A stretch of DNA of 40,596 nucleotides, taken from assembly GCF_022213955.1 (NCBI RefSeq), contig NZ_JAKNTW010000054.1:1-40596 (forward strand). The letters are read 5' to 3'. A model generated the notes under the pieces. It made no database searches. It was not told the origin of the DNA and saw nothing but the letters and a program-made list of their open reading frames with translations. The position numbers were made by a program, and so were the translations under genes. Positions 25,229 to 33,686 of the stretch are shown one piece after another. Numbering within the stretch: position 1 is the stretch's first letter; every line of letters begins with the position of its first letter. The DNA comes from Dolomitihabitans soli. GTDB taxonomy: Bacteria; Actinomycetota; Actinomycetes; Streptosporangiales; Streptosporangiaceae.

Positions 25229-26499
25229 CCCCCCCGATCCGGCCATGGCGGTCACTCGACTCCGGGCAGCTCCTGCTGATCTGCATGGCGGGACTGGTCA
25301 CGGTCGCCGGGGTCGCGCACACCGCCGCGGCCGGGCTGCTCGACCCGCCGATCGCGGTCGGGTTCGGCGCGCTCATCGCGACGGGCGAGCTGGCCCGGCT
25401 GACCATGCCGGGCAACCGCGAGGTCGCGCCGATCGGCACGGCCGCCGCGCTCGGCTACACGCTGCTGCTCGACATGGGAGGCCGCCAGGTCGAGCACCCC
25501 GCCCTCCAGGTCGTCGCCGTGCTCGCGGTGGGCATGCTCGCCGGGGCGTTGCCGCACCTGGCGGTGGGCCGCCCGCCGCGACTCGACGCGATGGCCCGCC
25601 GGCTGCTCACCGGGGCGCTGCTCGCCTTCGCCTTCCGGCCGCTCGCCGGGCCGCTCTTCGACCTGACCATGGGCCCGAGTATGACCTGGTCGCCCGCGCT
25701 CGGCGTGATGGCCGCGATGATCGTGCTGGCGCTGCTCACCGACATCGTGGTGGCCGCGATGCTCCGTGCCGACCAGGTCCGCGCGGCGCTGGCGGTCGCG
25801 ATCCACGACGAACTGCGGATGGCCGCGCCGCTGAGCGCGGCGGTGGCCGCGTCCGGCATGCTCCTCGCCCTCGCGGCCCACAGCATGGACATGGCGGCCC
25901 TGCTCGTCTTCGCCGCGCCGCTGCTGGTCACCCAGGTCGCCTTCCGCAAGTACGCCGGGATCAGGGCGACCTATCTGCAGACCGTCCGGGCGCTGTCCCG
26001 GGTCACCGAGGTGGGCGGCTACGTCGAGCCCGGCCACTCGCGCAGGGTCAGCGTCCTCGCCGTGGCGGTCGGCAGGGAGCTGGGCATGGCCGAGTCGGAA
26101 CTGCTGGAGCTGGAGTACGCGGCGCTGATGCACGACATCGGCCAGCTCTCCCTGAGCGACCCGATCCCCGGCGGGGCGACCGTCCTCACCGACAGGGACC
26201 AGGCCCGCCGGATCGCCGAGCTGGGCGCCGAGGTGATCAGGCAGACGGGCGTGCTCGGCACGGTCGCCGAAGTGGTCCGCCGCCAGTGCGAGCCCTGCGC
26301 CGACTCCCCGCCCATGGCCAGCCGGATCATCAAGGCGGCCAACGACTACGACGACCTGGTGGGCGGCTCCACCGACCGCGACCGCGCCGGCGCCGCCCTG
26401 GAACGCCTGCGCCTCGGCGTCACGGTGGAGTACGACCCCGAGGTGGTCGAGGCGATGTCGCACCTGGTGGATCGCCTCGCTCCGCTCAACCGCCTCTGA
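25225..26499 (+). CDS. Membrane protein with a degenerate HD-GYP-type domain
   Basis: 424 residues with the same architecture as its upstream neighbour: an N-terminal multi-span region, then an HD domain. The first half is kept (YVEPGHSRRVS, ALMHDIGQLSL near residue 302). The second half has lost the HH and GYP signatures; the equivalent place reads RRQCEPCADSPPMASR. It probably lacks full phosphodiesterase activity and may bind or regulate the active partner. ATG 25225 overlaps the previous stop (ATGA). A duplication of the upstream gene followed by divergence is a reasonable origin. Confidence 0.88.
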   Translation: MTPPIRPWRSLDSGQLLLICMAGLVTVAGVAHTAAAGLLDPPIAVGFGALIATGELARLTMPGNREVAPIGTAAALGYTLLLDMGGRQVEHPALQVVAVLAVGMLAGALPHLAVGRPPRLDAMARRLLTGALLAFAFRPLAGPLFDLTMGPSMTWSPALGVMAAMIVLALLTDIVVAAMLRADQVRAALAVAIHDELRMAAPLSAAVAASGMLLALAAHSMDMAALLVFAAPLLVTQVAFRKYAGIRATYLQTVRALSRVTEVGGYVEPGHSRRVSVLAVAVGRELGMAESELLELEYAALMHDIGQLSLSDPIPGGATVLTDRDQARRIAELGAEVIRQTGVLGTVAEVVRRQCEPCADSPPMASRIIKAANDYDDLVGGSTDRDRAGAALERLRLGVTVEYDPEVVEAMSHLVDRLAPLNRL

Positions 26500-26684
26500 C
26501 CTCCCGTTCGGCGGTCGTGAGGATCAAGTGCCCGCAAGGGTGGAGCGGGGGGCTCCGACTCTGTAGGGTTTCCACAGATCCAGAAGCTGGGAACGGTGCT
26601 AATTGGGGGAAAGGCTCGTCTGAGCACCTGTCCCAGGGTGGGAGCGTTCAGTCGCTACCGTCAACCGCTGAGGGAGAACACATA
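26500..26684 (+). other. Leader/promoter region of the biotin carboxylase gene
   Basis: No gene is seen. There is a small hairpin (GGAGC with GCTCC, 26542-26556), and a TGCTAAT sequence could serve as an extended -10 box about 85 bases before the start. Neither is strong. Confidence 0.35.
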
Positions 26685-28013
26685 GTGTTCGAGTCCGTTC
26701 TCGTGGCGAATCGGGGTGAGATCGCGCGGCGGGTCATCCGGACTGTTCGGCGGATGGGCGTTCGGGCGATCGCCGTCTACTCCGAGGCCGATGCCGACCT
26801 GCCGTACGTGCGCGAGGCCGATGAGGCGGTCCTGATCGGGCCGGCCAATCCCGCGCAGAGCTATCTCGACGTGGCCAAGGTCATGGAGGCCGCGCGGAGC
26901 ACCGGGGCGCGGGCCGTCCACCCCGGATACGGCTTCCTCGCGGAGAACGCCGGGTTCGCCCGTGCCGTGACCGCGGCCGGCATGACGTGGATCGGCCCGT
27001 CGCCGGAGGCCATGGAGCAGATGGGCGACAAGATCAACGCCCGTAACCTGATGGAGAAGGCGGGTGTGCCCGTCGCGGCGGGCAACCGGGAGCCGGTCAC
27101 CGACATCGAGCAGGCGCTGATCGCCGCCGCCGAGGTCGGCTACCCGGTCATGGTGAAGACCACGGGCGGTGGCGGCGGCATCGGGATGGGCGTCGCCCGC
27201 GATGACGCGGGGCTCGCCAAGGCGTTCGACGCGGCGGCGCGCGCGGCCGCCAGGTTCGGCGGCGAGGTCGCCATCCTGCTAGAGCGTTACATCGAGCGGG
27301 CCAGGCATGTCGAGGTGCAGATCCTCGGGCTGGCCGACGGCCGGGTCCTCGCGCTGGGCGAGCGTGACTGCTCGGTGCAGCGCCGGCACCAGAAGGTCGT
27401 CGAGGAGTCGCCCTCCCCGGGCATCACCCCCGAACTGCGTGAACGCATGCTCGCGGCGGCCGTCAGAGCGGGTGAGGCGGTCGGTTATCGCGGCGCCGGC
27501 ACCGTGGAGTGCCTGGTCGACGCGGAACAGCAGGACTTCGTCTTCCTGGAGATGAACACCAGGCTCCAGGTGGAGCACCCGGTGACCGAGCTGGTCACCG
27601 GCTTCGACCTGGTCGAGGCCCAGCTGCTGGTGGCGGCGGGGGAGCCGGTCGGCCCGGTGGCGGCGCCCCGGGGCCACGCCATCGAGATGCGCGTCTACGC
27701 GGAGGACCCCAAGCGTTTCTTCCCCGGCCCCGGCAAGATCGAGGTCTGGCGCGAGCCGTCCGGCGAGGGGGTGCGCGTCGACTCCGGCTACGAGGCGGGC
27801 ACCACGGTCACGCCGTTCTACGACCCGCTCATGGCCAAGCTCTGCGTGTACGGCGAGACCCGTGCACAGGCGCTGGAACGTGCGCGGCTGGCGGTGGCGT
27901 CGTTCACGGTCGAAGGGCCGAAGAACAACCTGCCGTTCTGCGCGGAGCTGCTCGACCGGCCCGAGTTCGAGAGCGGCGACTACGACACCGGCCTGGTTTC
28001 GCGGATGCGCTGA
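26685..28013 (+). CDS. Biotin carboxylase subunit of an acyl-CoA carboxylase
   Basis: 442 residues, the size of a stand-alone AccC. It uses ATP and bicarbonate to carboxylate carrier-bound biotin. N-terminal LVANRGEIARRVIRT, the ATP-grasp loop TTGGGGGIGMG near 160, and the catalytic EMNTRLQVEHPVTE near 290 are all intact. Unlike AccA1/AccA2 of Streptomyces or AccA3 of mycobacteria, it has no fused biotin-carrier domain. A separate small carrier follows 114 bases downstream. No carboxyltransferase gene is in the window. GTG 26685 has AGGGAG eight bases upstream. Confidence 0.95.
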   Translation: MFESVLVANRGEIARRVIRTVRRMGVRAIAVYSEADADLPYVREADEAVLIGPANPAQSYLDVAKVMEAARSTGARAVHPGYGFLAENAGFARAVTAAGMTWIGPSPEAMEQMGDKINARNLMEKAGVPVAAGNREPVTDIEQALIAAAEVGYPVMVKTTGGGGGIGMGVARDDAGLAKAFDAAARAAARFGGEVAILLERYIERARHVEVQILGLADGRVLALGERDCSVQRRHQKVVEESPSPGITPELRERMLAAAVRAGEAVGYRGAGTVECLVDAEQQDFVFLEMNTRLQVEHPVTELVTGFDLVEAQLLVAAGEPVGPVAAPRGHAIEMRVYAEDPKRFFPGPGKIEVWREPSGEGVRVDSGYEAGTTVTPFYDPLMAKLCVYGETRAQALERARLAVASFTVEGPKNNLPFCAELLDRPEFESGDYDTGLVSRMR

Positions 28014-28127
28014 GCCGGGCCTGGTTCACGAGCGGTGACCGGCGCCGCGGAGGCGACGGCGGTGACCGCGACACCCCTCCGGTGTCGCGGGCGAGCGGGA
28101 CTTTGATGATTGCGATGGGAGTGGCAG

Positions 28128-28340
28128 ATGGCTGAGGTACGCGCGGAGATGGTGGCCAACGTGTGGAAGGTCGTCGCCGCCGAGGGCGACGTCGTCGACG
28201 AGGGCGACACGCTGGTCATCCTGGAGTCGATGAAGATGGAGATCCCGGTGCTGGCCGAGGATCCCGGAGTGATCGCGCAGCTCAAGGTGGCCGAGGGCGA
28301 CGTGGTCCAGGAGGGCGACCTGATCGCCGTCATCGAGTGA
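28128..28340 (+). CDS. Stand-alone biotin carrier protein (TB7.3-like)
   Basis: 70 residues, essentially a single biotinyl domain. The biotinylation motif ESMKMEIPVLAE has the modified Lys in MKM. The whole sequence resembles the ~71-residue biotinylated protein TB7.3 (Rv3221c) of M. tuberculosis, which there also lies beside the SigH anti-sigma gene and pdtaS. It likely accepts the carboxyl group from the biotin carboxylase encoded before it. GGGAG lies six bases before ATG 28128. It converges with the thioesterase gene with one base between stop codons. Confidence 0.94.
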   Translation: MAEVRAEMVANVWKVVAAEGDVVDEGDTLVILESMKMEIPVLAEDPGVIAQLKVAEGDVVQEGDLIAVIE

Positions 28341-28341
28341 C

Positions 28342-28725
28342 TCAGCGGCCCCGCCGGTTGAGGAACCGCTCGCGATCGACGACCGCCCGCTCGATGGTGC
28401 CGGTGCCCACCAGCGTGTTGTCCTTGTCGCGGGCGGTGAAACCGAAGACCAGCCGCCTGCCGTCGACCTTGGTCAGCTCGGCCGTCACCTCGATGTGCGT
28501 GCCGATCGGGCTGGCCGCCAGGTGCTCCAGCTCGACGCGGGTGCCGACGGTGGTCTGACCCGGAGCGAGATGGTCCTGCACGGCACTCACGGTCACCGAC
28601 TCGGCGACGGCGAGCAGGCGGGGGGTGGCCAGCACGGGCACGTCGCCGCTGCCGATCTTCGCGGCGGTGTCCTCGCGCTCGACCATGATGAGTACGTGTC
28701 CGCGCAGACCTGGAGCGAGCGTCAT
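28342..28725 (-). CDS. Hotdog-fold thioesterase, FlK-like family
   Basis: 127 residues. It resembles the thioesterase superfamily that includes fluoroacetyl-CoA thioesterase. Candidate catalytic residues are Thr and Glu in ATPRLLAVAE and His in LEHLAASPIG. It presumably hydrolyses an acyl-CoA; the neighbouring biotin carboxylase suggests but does not prove a carboxylated CoA substrate. No clear ribosome-binding site precedes ATG 28725. TAAACT lies about nine bases upstream, so the mRNA could be leaderless. Confidence 0.85.
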   Translation of the reverse strand: MTLAPGLRGHVLIMVEREDTAAKIGSGDVPVLATPRLLAVAESVTVSAVQDHLAPGQTTVGTRVELEHLAASPIGTHIEVTAELTKVDGRRLVFGFTARDKDNTLVGTGTIERAVVDRERFLNRRGR

Positions 28726-29117
28726 GGTGGCCAGTTTAAGGTCGGTTACTGTGAGCGAGTACCGCGACCACCGCGACCACTGCGGGGTCCCGCTGGCGGA
28801 GGGGAGCACGCGGCCTGCCGGCCGTACGTTCGATGGAGCCGCCACGCTGCTGCCCCGCCCGCCGGCCCGGGATGGTCGTGCAGGTCACACCCCCAGGATG
28901 GGCGGCAAGCTGCGTGGAACACGGGATCCGAGTAGGCTAGCGGCGCCTTACCCTTTATCACCCTCTGGGCGCATCGACCCCCCATCGGGTGTCGAGGAGC
29001 GCACGTGCACACAGGGTTTCGTGACCTCGGTGTTATCTCCCCGCGATACTAATCCGCTTTGTTGGAGAACTCTGGGGTGGGAGAGGTTGAACGCGACAAG
29101 GGGGTAGCGGGGGAATC
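28726..29117. other. Intergenic region between the thioesterase and the kinase gene
   Basis: About 390 bases with open frames but no recognisable protein. It holds a 9-bp stem with one mismatch (28974-28982 with 28987-28995, loop CATC), a small CGGCC/GGCCG hairpin near 28810, and the probable kinase promoter. The thioesterase promoter must also lie at its left end. Confidence 0.5.
29021..29050 (+). promoter_or_regulatory. Putative housekeeping promoter of the Ser/Thr kinase gene
   Basis: GTGACC (29021-29026) and GATACT (29045-29050) are separated by 18 bases and each matches four of six consensus positions. The expected transcript would have a leader of about 60 bases. Confidence 0.4.
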
Positions 29118-30833
29118 ATGGTGGCCCAAGGGACGACGCTGGCGGGGCGATATCGCCTGGACGTCCGCATCGGCGCGGGCGGCATGGGCGAGGTATGGCG
29201 TGGCGAGGATGTCGTCCTCGCCCGCACGGTGGCCGTCAAGGTGCTGTTGCCCGGCCGTACCGATGATCCGGGGTTCGTGACGCGTTTCCGCGGCGAGGCC
29301 CGGGCGATGGCGACGATCAACCATCCAGGTGTCGTCGACGTCTACGACTACGGTGTGGACCAGGTGCCGGGCGCGGGGGCGCAGGTCTACCTGGTGATGA
29401 AGTTCGTCGACGGCGAGCCGCTGGACCGGCTCCTCACCCGGTTGGGGCGCATCTCGCCCGAGTCGGCGATGGAGCTGATCTCGCAGGCCGCCTCGGCGCT
29501 GCACGCGGTGCACGCGCAAGGAATCGTGCATCGCGACATCAAGCCGGGCAACCTGCTGGTGCGGGCGGACGGCACGCTGGTGCTGACCGACTTCGGCATC
29601 GCCCGCTCGGACGCGGCGAGCAGGCTGACCGACGTGGGCATGGTGCTGGGCACCGCCGCCTACTGCGCGCCCGAGCAGGCGGAGGGCGCCCCGGTGACGC
29701 CGGCGGTCGACATCTACGCGCTCGGCGTGGTGGCGTACGAGTGCGTCGCGGGCCAGCGGCCGTTCGACGGTGACACACCGGTGACGATCGCGCTCAAGCA
29801 CATCAGGGAGGAGCCGCCGCCGCTTCCCGCGGACGTGCCGCTGGGCGTGCGCCGCCTGGTGGAGCGGGCCCTGTCGAAGGATCCGGCCCGCCGGTTCCCC
29901 GACGCGGCGGCGATGAGCCTGGCCGCGCAGCAGGCGGCCCACGGCGAGGCTCCGGACGCTTACGGCACGGGGCCGCCAGGCGGCTTTCTCACGCCTCTGG
30001 AGTCCCACACCCCCCAGCGGCCCCAAGAAGACGCCTACGGCACGCCTACGGGCGCTTACGGACCGCCCACGGGCAACTACTCGCAGCCGACGGATTCCTA
30101 TCCGCCCCCGACCGGTCCCTACCGGGAGACGTCGTCCCCCGCTGGCCGTCCGCCGGGGCCGGGTGACCCGCATGGTCTCGACACCGTGTCAGGTCCTTCG
30201 CGCGGACGCAAGAAGGCGCCCGGCAGGAGCAGGGCCGGGGTGCTGAGCGCGGTCGCCGTGGCCGCCGTGCTGTGCGTCGGCGGCGCGGCCGTCGCCCTGG
30301 CCGACTTCGGCGAGCCCGAGCCGACGACCAACGTGGGCGCCGAGGGTGACGGCAAGCCGAACACCGAGGTCACCAGGGAGCTCGAAACCCCGAAGACCTC
30401 CCGGCCGCCCCGGCAGACGCCGAAGGCCACAAAGGTCCAGGTCCCGGTGGAGCCGGAGCCGCCGACCCCGTCGCCCACGCCCACCCGCAGGCAGTCCAAG
30501 ACGCCGACTCCGACGCCGACCCCCACGCCCACTCCGACCCCGACTCCCACGCCCGCCGTGAAGAAGGCGGTTCCGCCGGTGCTCGGCCTCAACCTGGGCC
30601 AGGCCCGCTCGGTGCTGTCCCGGGCCGGTTTCCAGGTCGAAACCCATGTGAGCGGTGATCTTGAGCCCAAGGACTGCTACCTCGTCGTGCAGCAGGACCC
30701 GGGTGACGGCGTGAAACTGGAGCTGAAGAAGACCGTCTCCATCGTGGTCGACCCGGAGGCGGGCTGCGCCTCGGCCGACCCGTCGCCCACGCCCTCGTTG
30801 TCGTACAAACCCCCGTCGTCCAAACCCGCCTGA
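29118..30833 (+). CDS. Membrane serine/threonine protein kinase with one PASTA domain
   Basis: 571 residues. The kinase domain is complete: glycine loop GAGGMGEVWRG, AVKVLL lysine, HRDIKPGNLL, DFGIARS and CAPEQAEG. A ~100-residue Pro/Tyr/Gly-rich juxtamembrane region follows, then one membrane span near residue 371-395. The outer part has a Thr-Pro run (30504-30555) that bridges to a single PASTA domain (about 485-550; PVLGLNLGQARSVLSRAGF). PASTA kinases of the PknB type usually carry several such domains and sense peptidoglycan fragments; one PASTA at the end of a rigid TP stalk is a reduced form. GGGGGAA precedes ATG 29118. Confidence 0.94.
   Translation: MVAQGTTLAGRYRLDVRIGAGGMGEVWRGEDVVLARTVAVKVLLPGRTDDPGFVTRFRGEARAMATINHPGVVDVYDYGVDQVPGAGAQVYLVMKFVDGEPLDRLLTRLGRISPESAMELISQAASALHAVHAQGIVHRDIKPGNLLVRADGTLVLTDFGIARSDAASRLTDVGMVLGTAAYCAPEQAEGAPVTPAVDIYALGVVAYECVAGQRPFDGDTPVTIALKHIREEPPPLPADVPLGVRRLVERALSKDPARRFPDAAAMSLAAQQAAHGEAPDAYGTGPPGGFLTPLESHTPQRPQEDAYGTPTGAYGPPTGNYSQPTDSYPPPTGPYRETSSPAGRPPGPGDPHGLDTVSGPSRGRKKAPGRSRAGVLSAVAVAAVLCVGGAAVALADFGEPEPTTNVGAEGDGKPNTEVTRELETPKTSRPPRQTPKATKVQVPVEPEPPTPSPTPTRRQSKTPTPTPTPTPTPTPTPTPAVKKAVPPVLGLNLGQARSVLSRAGFQVETHVSGDLEPKDCYLVVQQDPGDGVKLELKKTVSIVVDPEAGCASADPSPTPSLSYKPPSSKPA
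30504..30555 (+). repeat. Thr-Pro coding microsatellite
   Basis: A run of six-base units of the type ACGCCG/ACCCCG/ACTCCG encodes about nine consecutive Thr-Pro pairs in the extracellular stalk of the kinase. Synonymous third positions vary, so the dipeptide is kept while the DNA repeat decays. Confidence 0.85.
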
Positions 30834-30836
30834 GGT

Positions 30837-30861
30837 GTGCGCTCCCGATCGGGGAGCGCAC
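30837..30861. terminator. Bidirectional terminator hairpin between converging genes
   Basis: A perfect 10-bp stem, GTGCGCTCCC paired with GGGAGCGCAC, has a five-base loop. It fills the 31-base gap between the kinase and the ThDP-enzyme gene. No T-tract is present. Confidence 0.85.
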
Positions 30862-30864
30862 GGC

Positions 30865-32511
30865 TCAGATCCCCGTCGTGTTCCTGGGGTAGGCGACCGA
30901 CGGGTCGGTGGCGATGTTGACCATGTAGGGGATGCCCGAGTCGAAGGCCCGGCGCAGCGCCGGGCCGATCTCGTCCGGTGACGTGACCAGCTCGCCGCCG
31001 CCGCCGAGCGCGGTCACCACCTGGTCGTAGCGGCACTGCGGCTGCAGCTCCGCGGCCACGTCGTAGCCGTAGATCAGCTGCATGGGGTGCTTCTCCAGCC
31101 CCCAGATGCCGTTGTTGCCGCAGATCATCACGACCGGCAGCCGGTGCCTGACCAGGGTGTCGACGTCCATCAGCGAGAAGCCCGCCGCGCCGTCGCCGAG
31201 CAGCAGCACCACCTGGGAGGACGGCCGGGCGAGCCGGGCGGCGATGGAGTATCCGAGGCCGGTGCCGAGGCAGCCGTAGGGGCCCGGGTCGAGCCAGCAG
31301 CCGGGCTGCTTCGGCTCGATGTACTTGCCCGCGTAGGAGACGAAGTCGCCGCCGTCGCCGATCACCACCGCGTCGTCGGCGAGGAGCCGGTTCAGTTCGC
31401 CGTAGATGCGCATCGGGTGGATCGGGTCGCCGCCCGCCTGGAGCAGCTCGGCGTCGCCGGTGACCGCGGCGGCGGCGGTCTCGGCCAGCCTGGTCACCCA
31501 GGGCGCGTACGCCTTGGGGGAGACGCCGGCGGTGCCGCACGCCGCGCTGAGGCTCCAGAACAGCAGGGAGAGGTCGCCGGCCGCGGTGCCCGCCGTACCG
31601 ACGTGCGTGGCGAGCTGGGACGGGGCGTCGGCGAGGTGCACGACCTTGGCCAGCGGGGCGCCCTCCTTGCCGCCGAACCAGCCGTAGCCGAGGCGGAAGT
31701 CGAGCGGGGTGCCGGCGACGATCACCAGGTCGGCCTGGCCGAACGCGACGCTCCTGGCCCGGGTGACCAGCAGTTCGTGACCGGCGGGCAGGATGCCGCG
31801 GCCCTGGCCGTTGGGGACGACGGGCAGCCGCCACTCCTCGGCGAAGTCGCGGGCGGCCTCCTCGGCGCGGTCCATCCACACGTCGGAGCCGAGCACGAGC
31901 ACCGGGCGCTCGGCCTCGGCGATCAGCTTGGCGATCGCGGCGACCGAGGTGGGGTCGGGTTCGAGCGGCGACGGGGTGAGCGTCTCCACCTTGTGCACGG
32001 GCGCCGGGGCGAACAGGTGGTCCATGTAGAAGTCGAGGAACACCGGGCCGCGGTGCGGGGCGATGGCGGTGCGGAAGGCGCTCTCGACGTCCTGCCCGAC
32101 GTTCTCGGCGGACCCGGCGGTGAAGGAGAGCTTGCTGATCGTGTCGAACAGCGGCGGATGGTCCATCTCCTGCAACGCGCCGGAACCCCAGCGGGACTGC
32201 GGCGCGCGCCCTCCCATGATCACTACGGGGGAGCCGTTGGCGTGGGCGGTCGCGACCCCGCTGACGCCGTTGGTGATGCCGGGGCCCGCGGTCAGCACGG
32301 CCAGTCCGGGTTTTCTCGTCAGCCGTGCGGTCGCCTCGGCGGCGAAGACCGCGCTCTGCTCGTGTCGCACGTCCAGGATCGGCATCTTCTCGTGGACCGC
32401 ACCGTCGTAGAGCGGGAACACGTGTCCGCCCGACAGGGTGAACATGGTGTCGATGCCATAGGCCTTGGAGACGGCGACGGCGATGTCACCTGCGTGCTTG
32501 GAAGACTCCAT
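30865..32511 (-). CDS. Thiamine-diphosphate enzyme, acetolactate-synthase (IlvG)-like
   Basis: 548 residues. The catalytic Glu is in DVRHEQSAVFAAEA. The ThDP/Mg motif starts LLLGDGAAGFSLMDVDTL and ends ICGNNGIWGLEKHPM. It resembles Rv1820 (IlvG) of M. tuberculosis as I recall it, in length and in the GNNGIWGLEKHPM block. It may act as an acetolactate synthase or as a related 2-oxoacid or oxalyl-CoA-type lyase; no regulatory subunit (ilvN) is nearby, so the acetolactate role is unproven. Transcribed toward the kinase and separated from it by a strong hairpin. Confidence 0.88.
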   Translation of the reverse strand: MESSKHAGDIAVAVSKAYGIDTMFTLSGGHVFPLYDGAVHEKMPILDVRHEQSAVFAAEATARLTRKPGLAVLTAGPGITNGVSGVATAHANGSPVVIMGGRAPQSRWGSGALQEMDHPPLFDTISKLSFTAGSAENVGQDVESAFRTAIAPHRGPVFLDFYMDHLFAPAPVHKVETLTPSPLEPDPTSVAAIAKLIAEAERPVLVLGSDVWMDRAEEAARDFAEEWRLPVVPNGQGRGILPAGHELLVTRARSVAFGQADLVIVAGTPLDFRLGYGWFGGKEGAPLAKVVHLADAPSQLATHVGTAGTAAGDLSLLFWSLSAACGTAGVSPKAYAPWVTRLAETAAAAVTGDAELLQAGGDPIHPMRIYGELNRLLADDAVVIGDGGDFVSYAGKYIEPKQPGCWLDPGPYGCLGTGLGYSIAARLARPSSQVVLLLGDGAAGFSLMDVDTLVRHRLPVVMICGNNGIWGLEKHPMQLIYGYDVAAELQPQCRYDQVVTALGGGGELVTSPDEIGPALRRAFDSGIPYMVNIATDPSVAYPRNTTGI

Positions 32512-32595
32512 GCGGCGAACCTACCAGTCGGTCACATAGGGGGACAGGGCTCTTCGTGGGCCTCCTCATGCCCCGTTCTCCCCCCTGCCACACCT

Positions 32596-33561
32596 CTACG
32601 GCTGGGGCACCGACCAGCCCTTCTCGTGGAAGAGCGGGGCGTGTTCCGCGTTGACGAACAGGCGGTCCTCGGGGTGCGGGATGCGGAAGTAGCTCTGCGC
32701 GTGCAGCAACTCGTTCGCATTGTCGGACAGATCCAGCACGTAGCGGTCCGGGGCCCGCCGTTGCGCGAGGAAACGCAGCTCGAAGGGCTGCAGCTTGAGC
32801 GGCACCGCGCTCCACAGCCCGGAACCCGCCGCCCGCGCGTCCCGTACGGCCCGCCGCGCCCGGCCCAGGGCTCCCGTCTCGCCCAGTTCGCGCCCGCTGC
32901 CGGGAGCGGGTACGGCGGCGGCCACGGTGCCCTCCTGGCGGACGAAGGGATCGACGTTGGGCCAGATGAAGTAGGGCATGACGTGACCCGCCGCGAGGAG
33001 GCGCTCGTTGTAGGCCGGTGGCCGGGGCGGCACCTTCTGATCCCGGTTGACGTAGCTGAGCATCCTGCCGTACCGGTCGAGGATCTCGTGGGCGAACGCC
33101 AGCCTGATCTTGAAGGTCTCGGGGGTCAGGCCCTGTTCTGCGATGTCATCCGTGATCATCTTCCGGAGCGCCAGGGTGGAGTGGCCGCCGTGCTCCGCGT
33201 GGTTGGGCGCGGTCGTCGCGTCCAGCCGTGTCAGCAGCTCGGTGCGCAGGGCGGCGCGGAGCGTGAGGGGCGCGTAGCCCGCCGCGAACGGGTCGGCGAG
33301 GAAGGCGGTCCACGCCGGATGGCTGATCTTGACGAATCCCTTCGGCTGATCGGGAAGCGTCGGGTTGGCGGGCAGCTGGAAACTGACCTCGGGCGCGTCC
33401 ACGCCGAGCAGGCGCACGCCGAGGTTGCCGTCGGCGGCGACGTTGATCGTGTCGCCGTCGTGCACGACGGTGCTGACCGGCTGCGGAACCCCCTTGGTCC
33501 GCGCCAGCAGGGCGTGACCCACGGTGATGCCGGGCACGGGTTGTTCGATCGCCTTGGCCAT
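32596..33561 (-). CDS. Staphylococcal-nuclease-like domain protein with a large insertion
   Basis: 321 residues. The N-terminal VVHDGDTINV and VRLLGVDAPEVS match the SNase core, with Arg50 and Glu58 as likely catalytic residues. The second core piece, LDRYGRMLSYVN, supplies an Arg near 163-166. NERLLAAGHVMPYF follows. Between the core pieces lies a helical insertion of about 100 residues, and ~120 extra residues follow the core. No signal peptide is seen, unlike secreted thermonucleases, so it may act in the cytoplasm. Activity and substrate are inferred from motifs only. Confidence 0.72.
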   Translation of the reverse strand: MAKAIEQPVPGITVGHALLARTKGVPQPVSTVVHDGDTINVAADGNLGVRLLGVDAPEVSFQLPANPTLPDQPKGFVKISHPAWTAFLADPFAAGYAPLTLRAALRTELLTRLDATTAPNHAEHGGHSTLALRKMITDDIAEQGLTPETFKIRLAFAHEILDRYGRMLSYVNRDQKVPPRPPAYNERLLAAGHVMPYFIWPNVDPFVRQEGTVAAAVPAPGSGRELGETGALGRARRAVRDARAAGSGLWSAVPLKLQPFELRFLAQRRAPDRYVLDLSDNANELLHAQSYFRIPHPEDRLFVNAEHAPLFHEKGWSVPQP

Positions 33562-33686
33562 GTCTCACATCATGAGCACGGCCTGGCGATCTGTCATGGT
33601 CTGGACCCGTGATTAGAGCGTGCCGGATAGTGCCTTGGTCGGCATTTTAAGGTCGGCGCTCAAGGCCGGCGAGCAGCCCGAGGTCC
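33562..33686. other. Spacer between the bioD 3' end and the nuclease gene
   Basis: No gene or clear hairpin is seen. It must contain the promoter of the nuclease-like gene if that is not read from bioD. Confidence 0.4.

Noticed and set aside
25158-28013. Biotin carboxylase with a ~500-residue N-terminal extension
   Set aside because: The extension overlaps the second HD gene out of frame and has Arg/Gly/Ala-rich shadow composition; GTG 26685 with a ribosome-binding site begins the conserved N-terminus.
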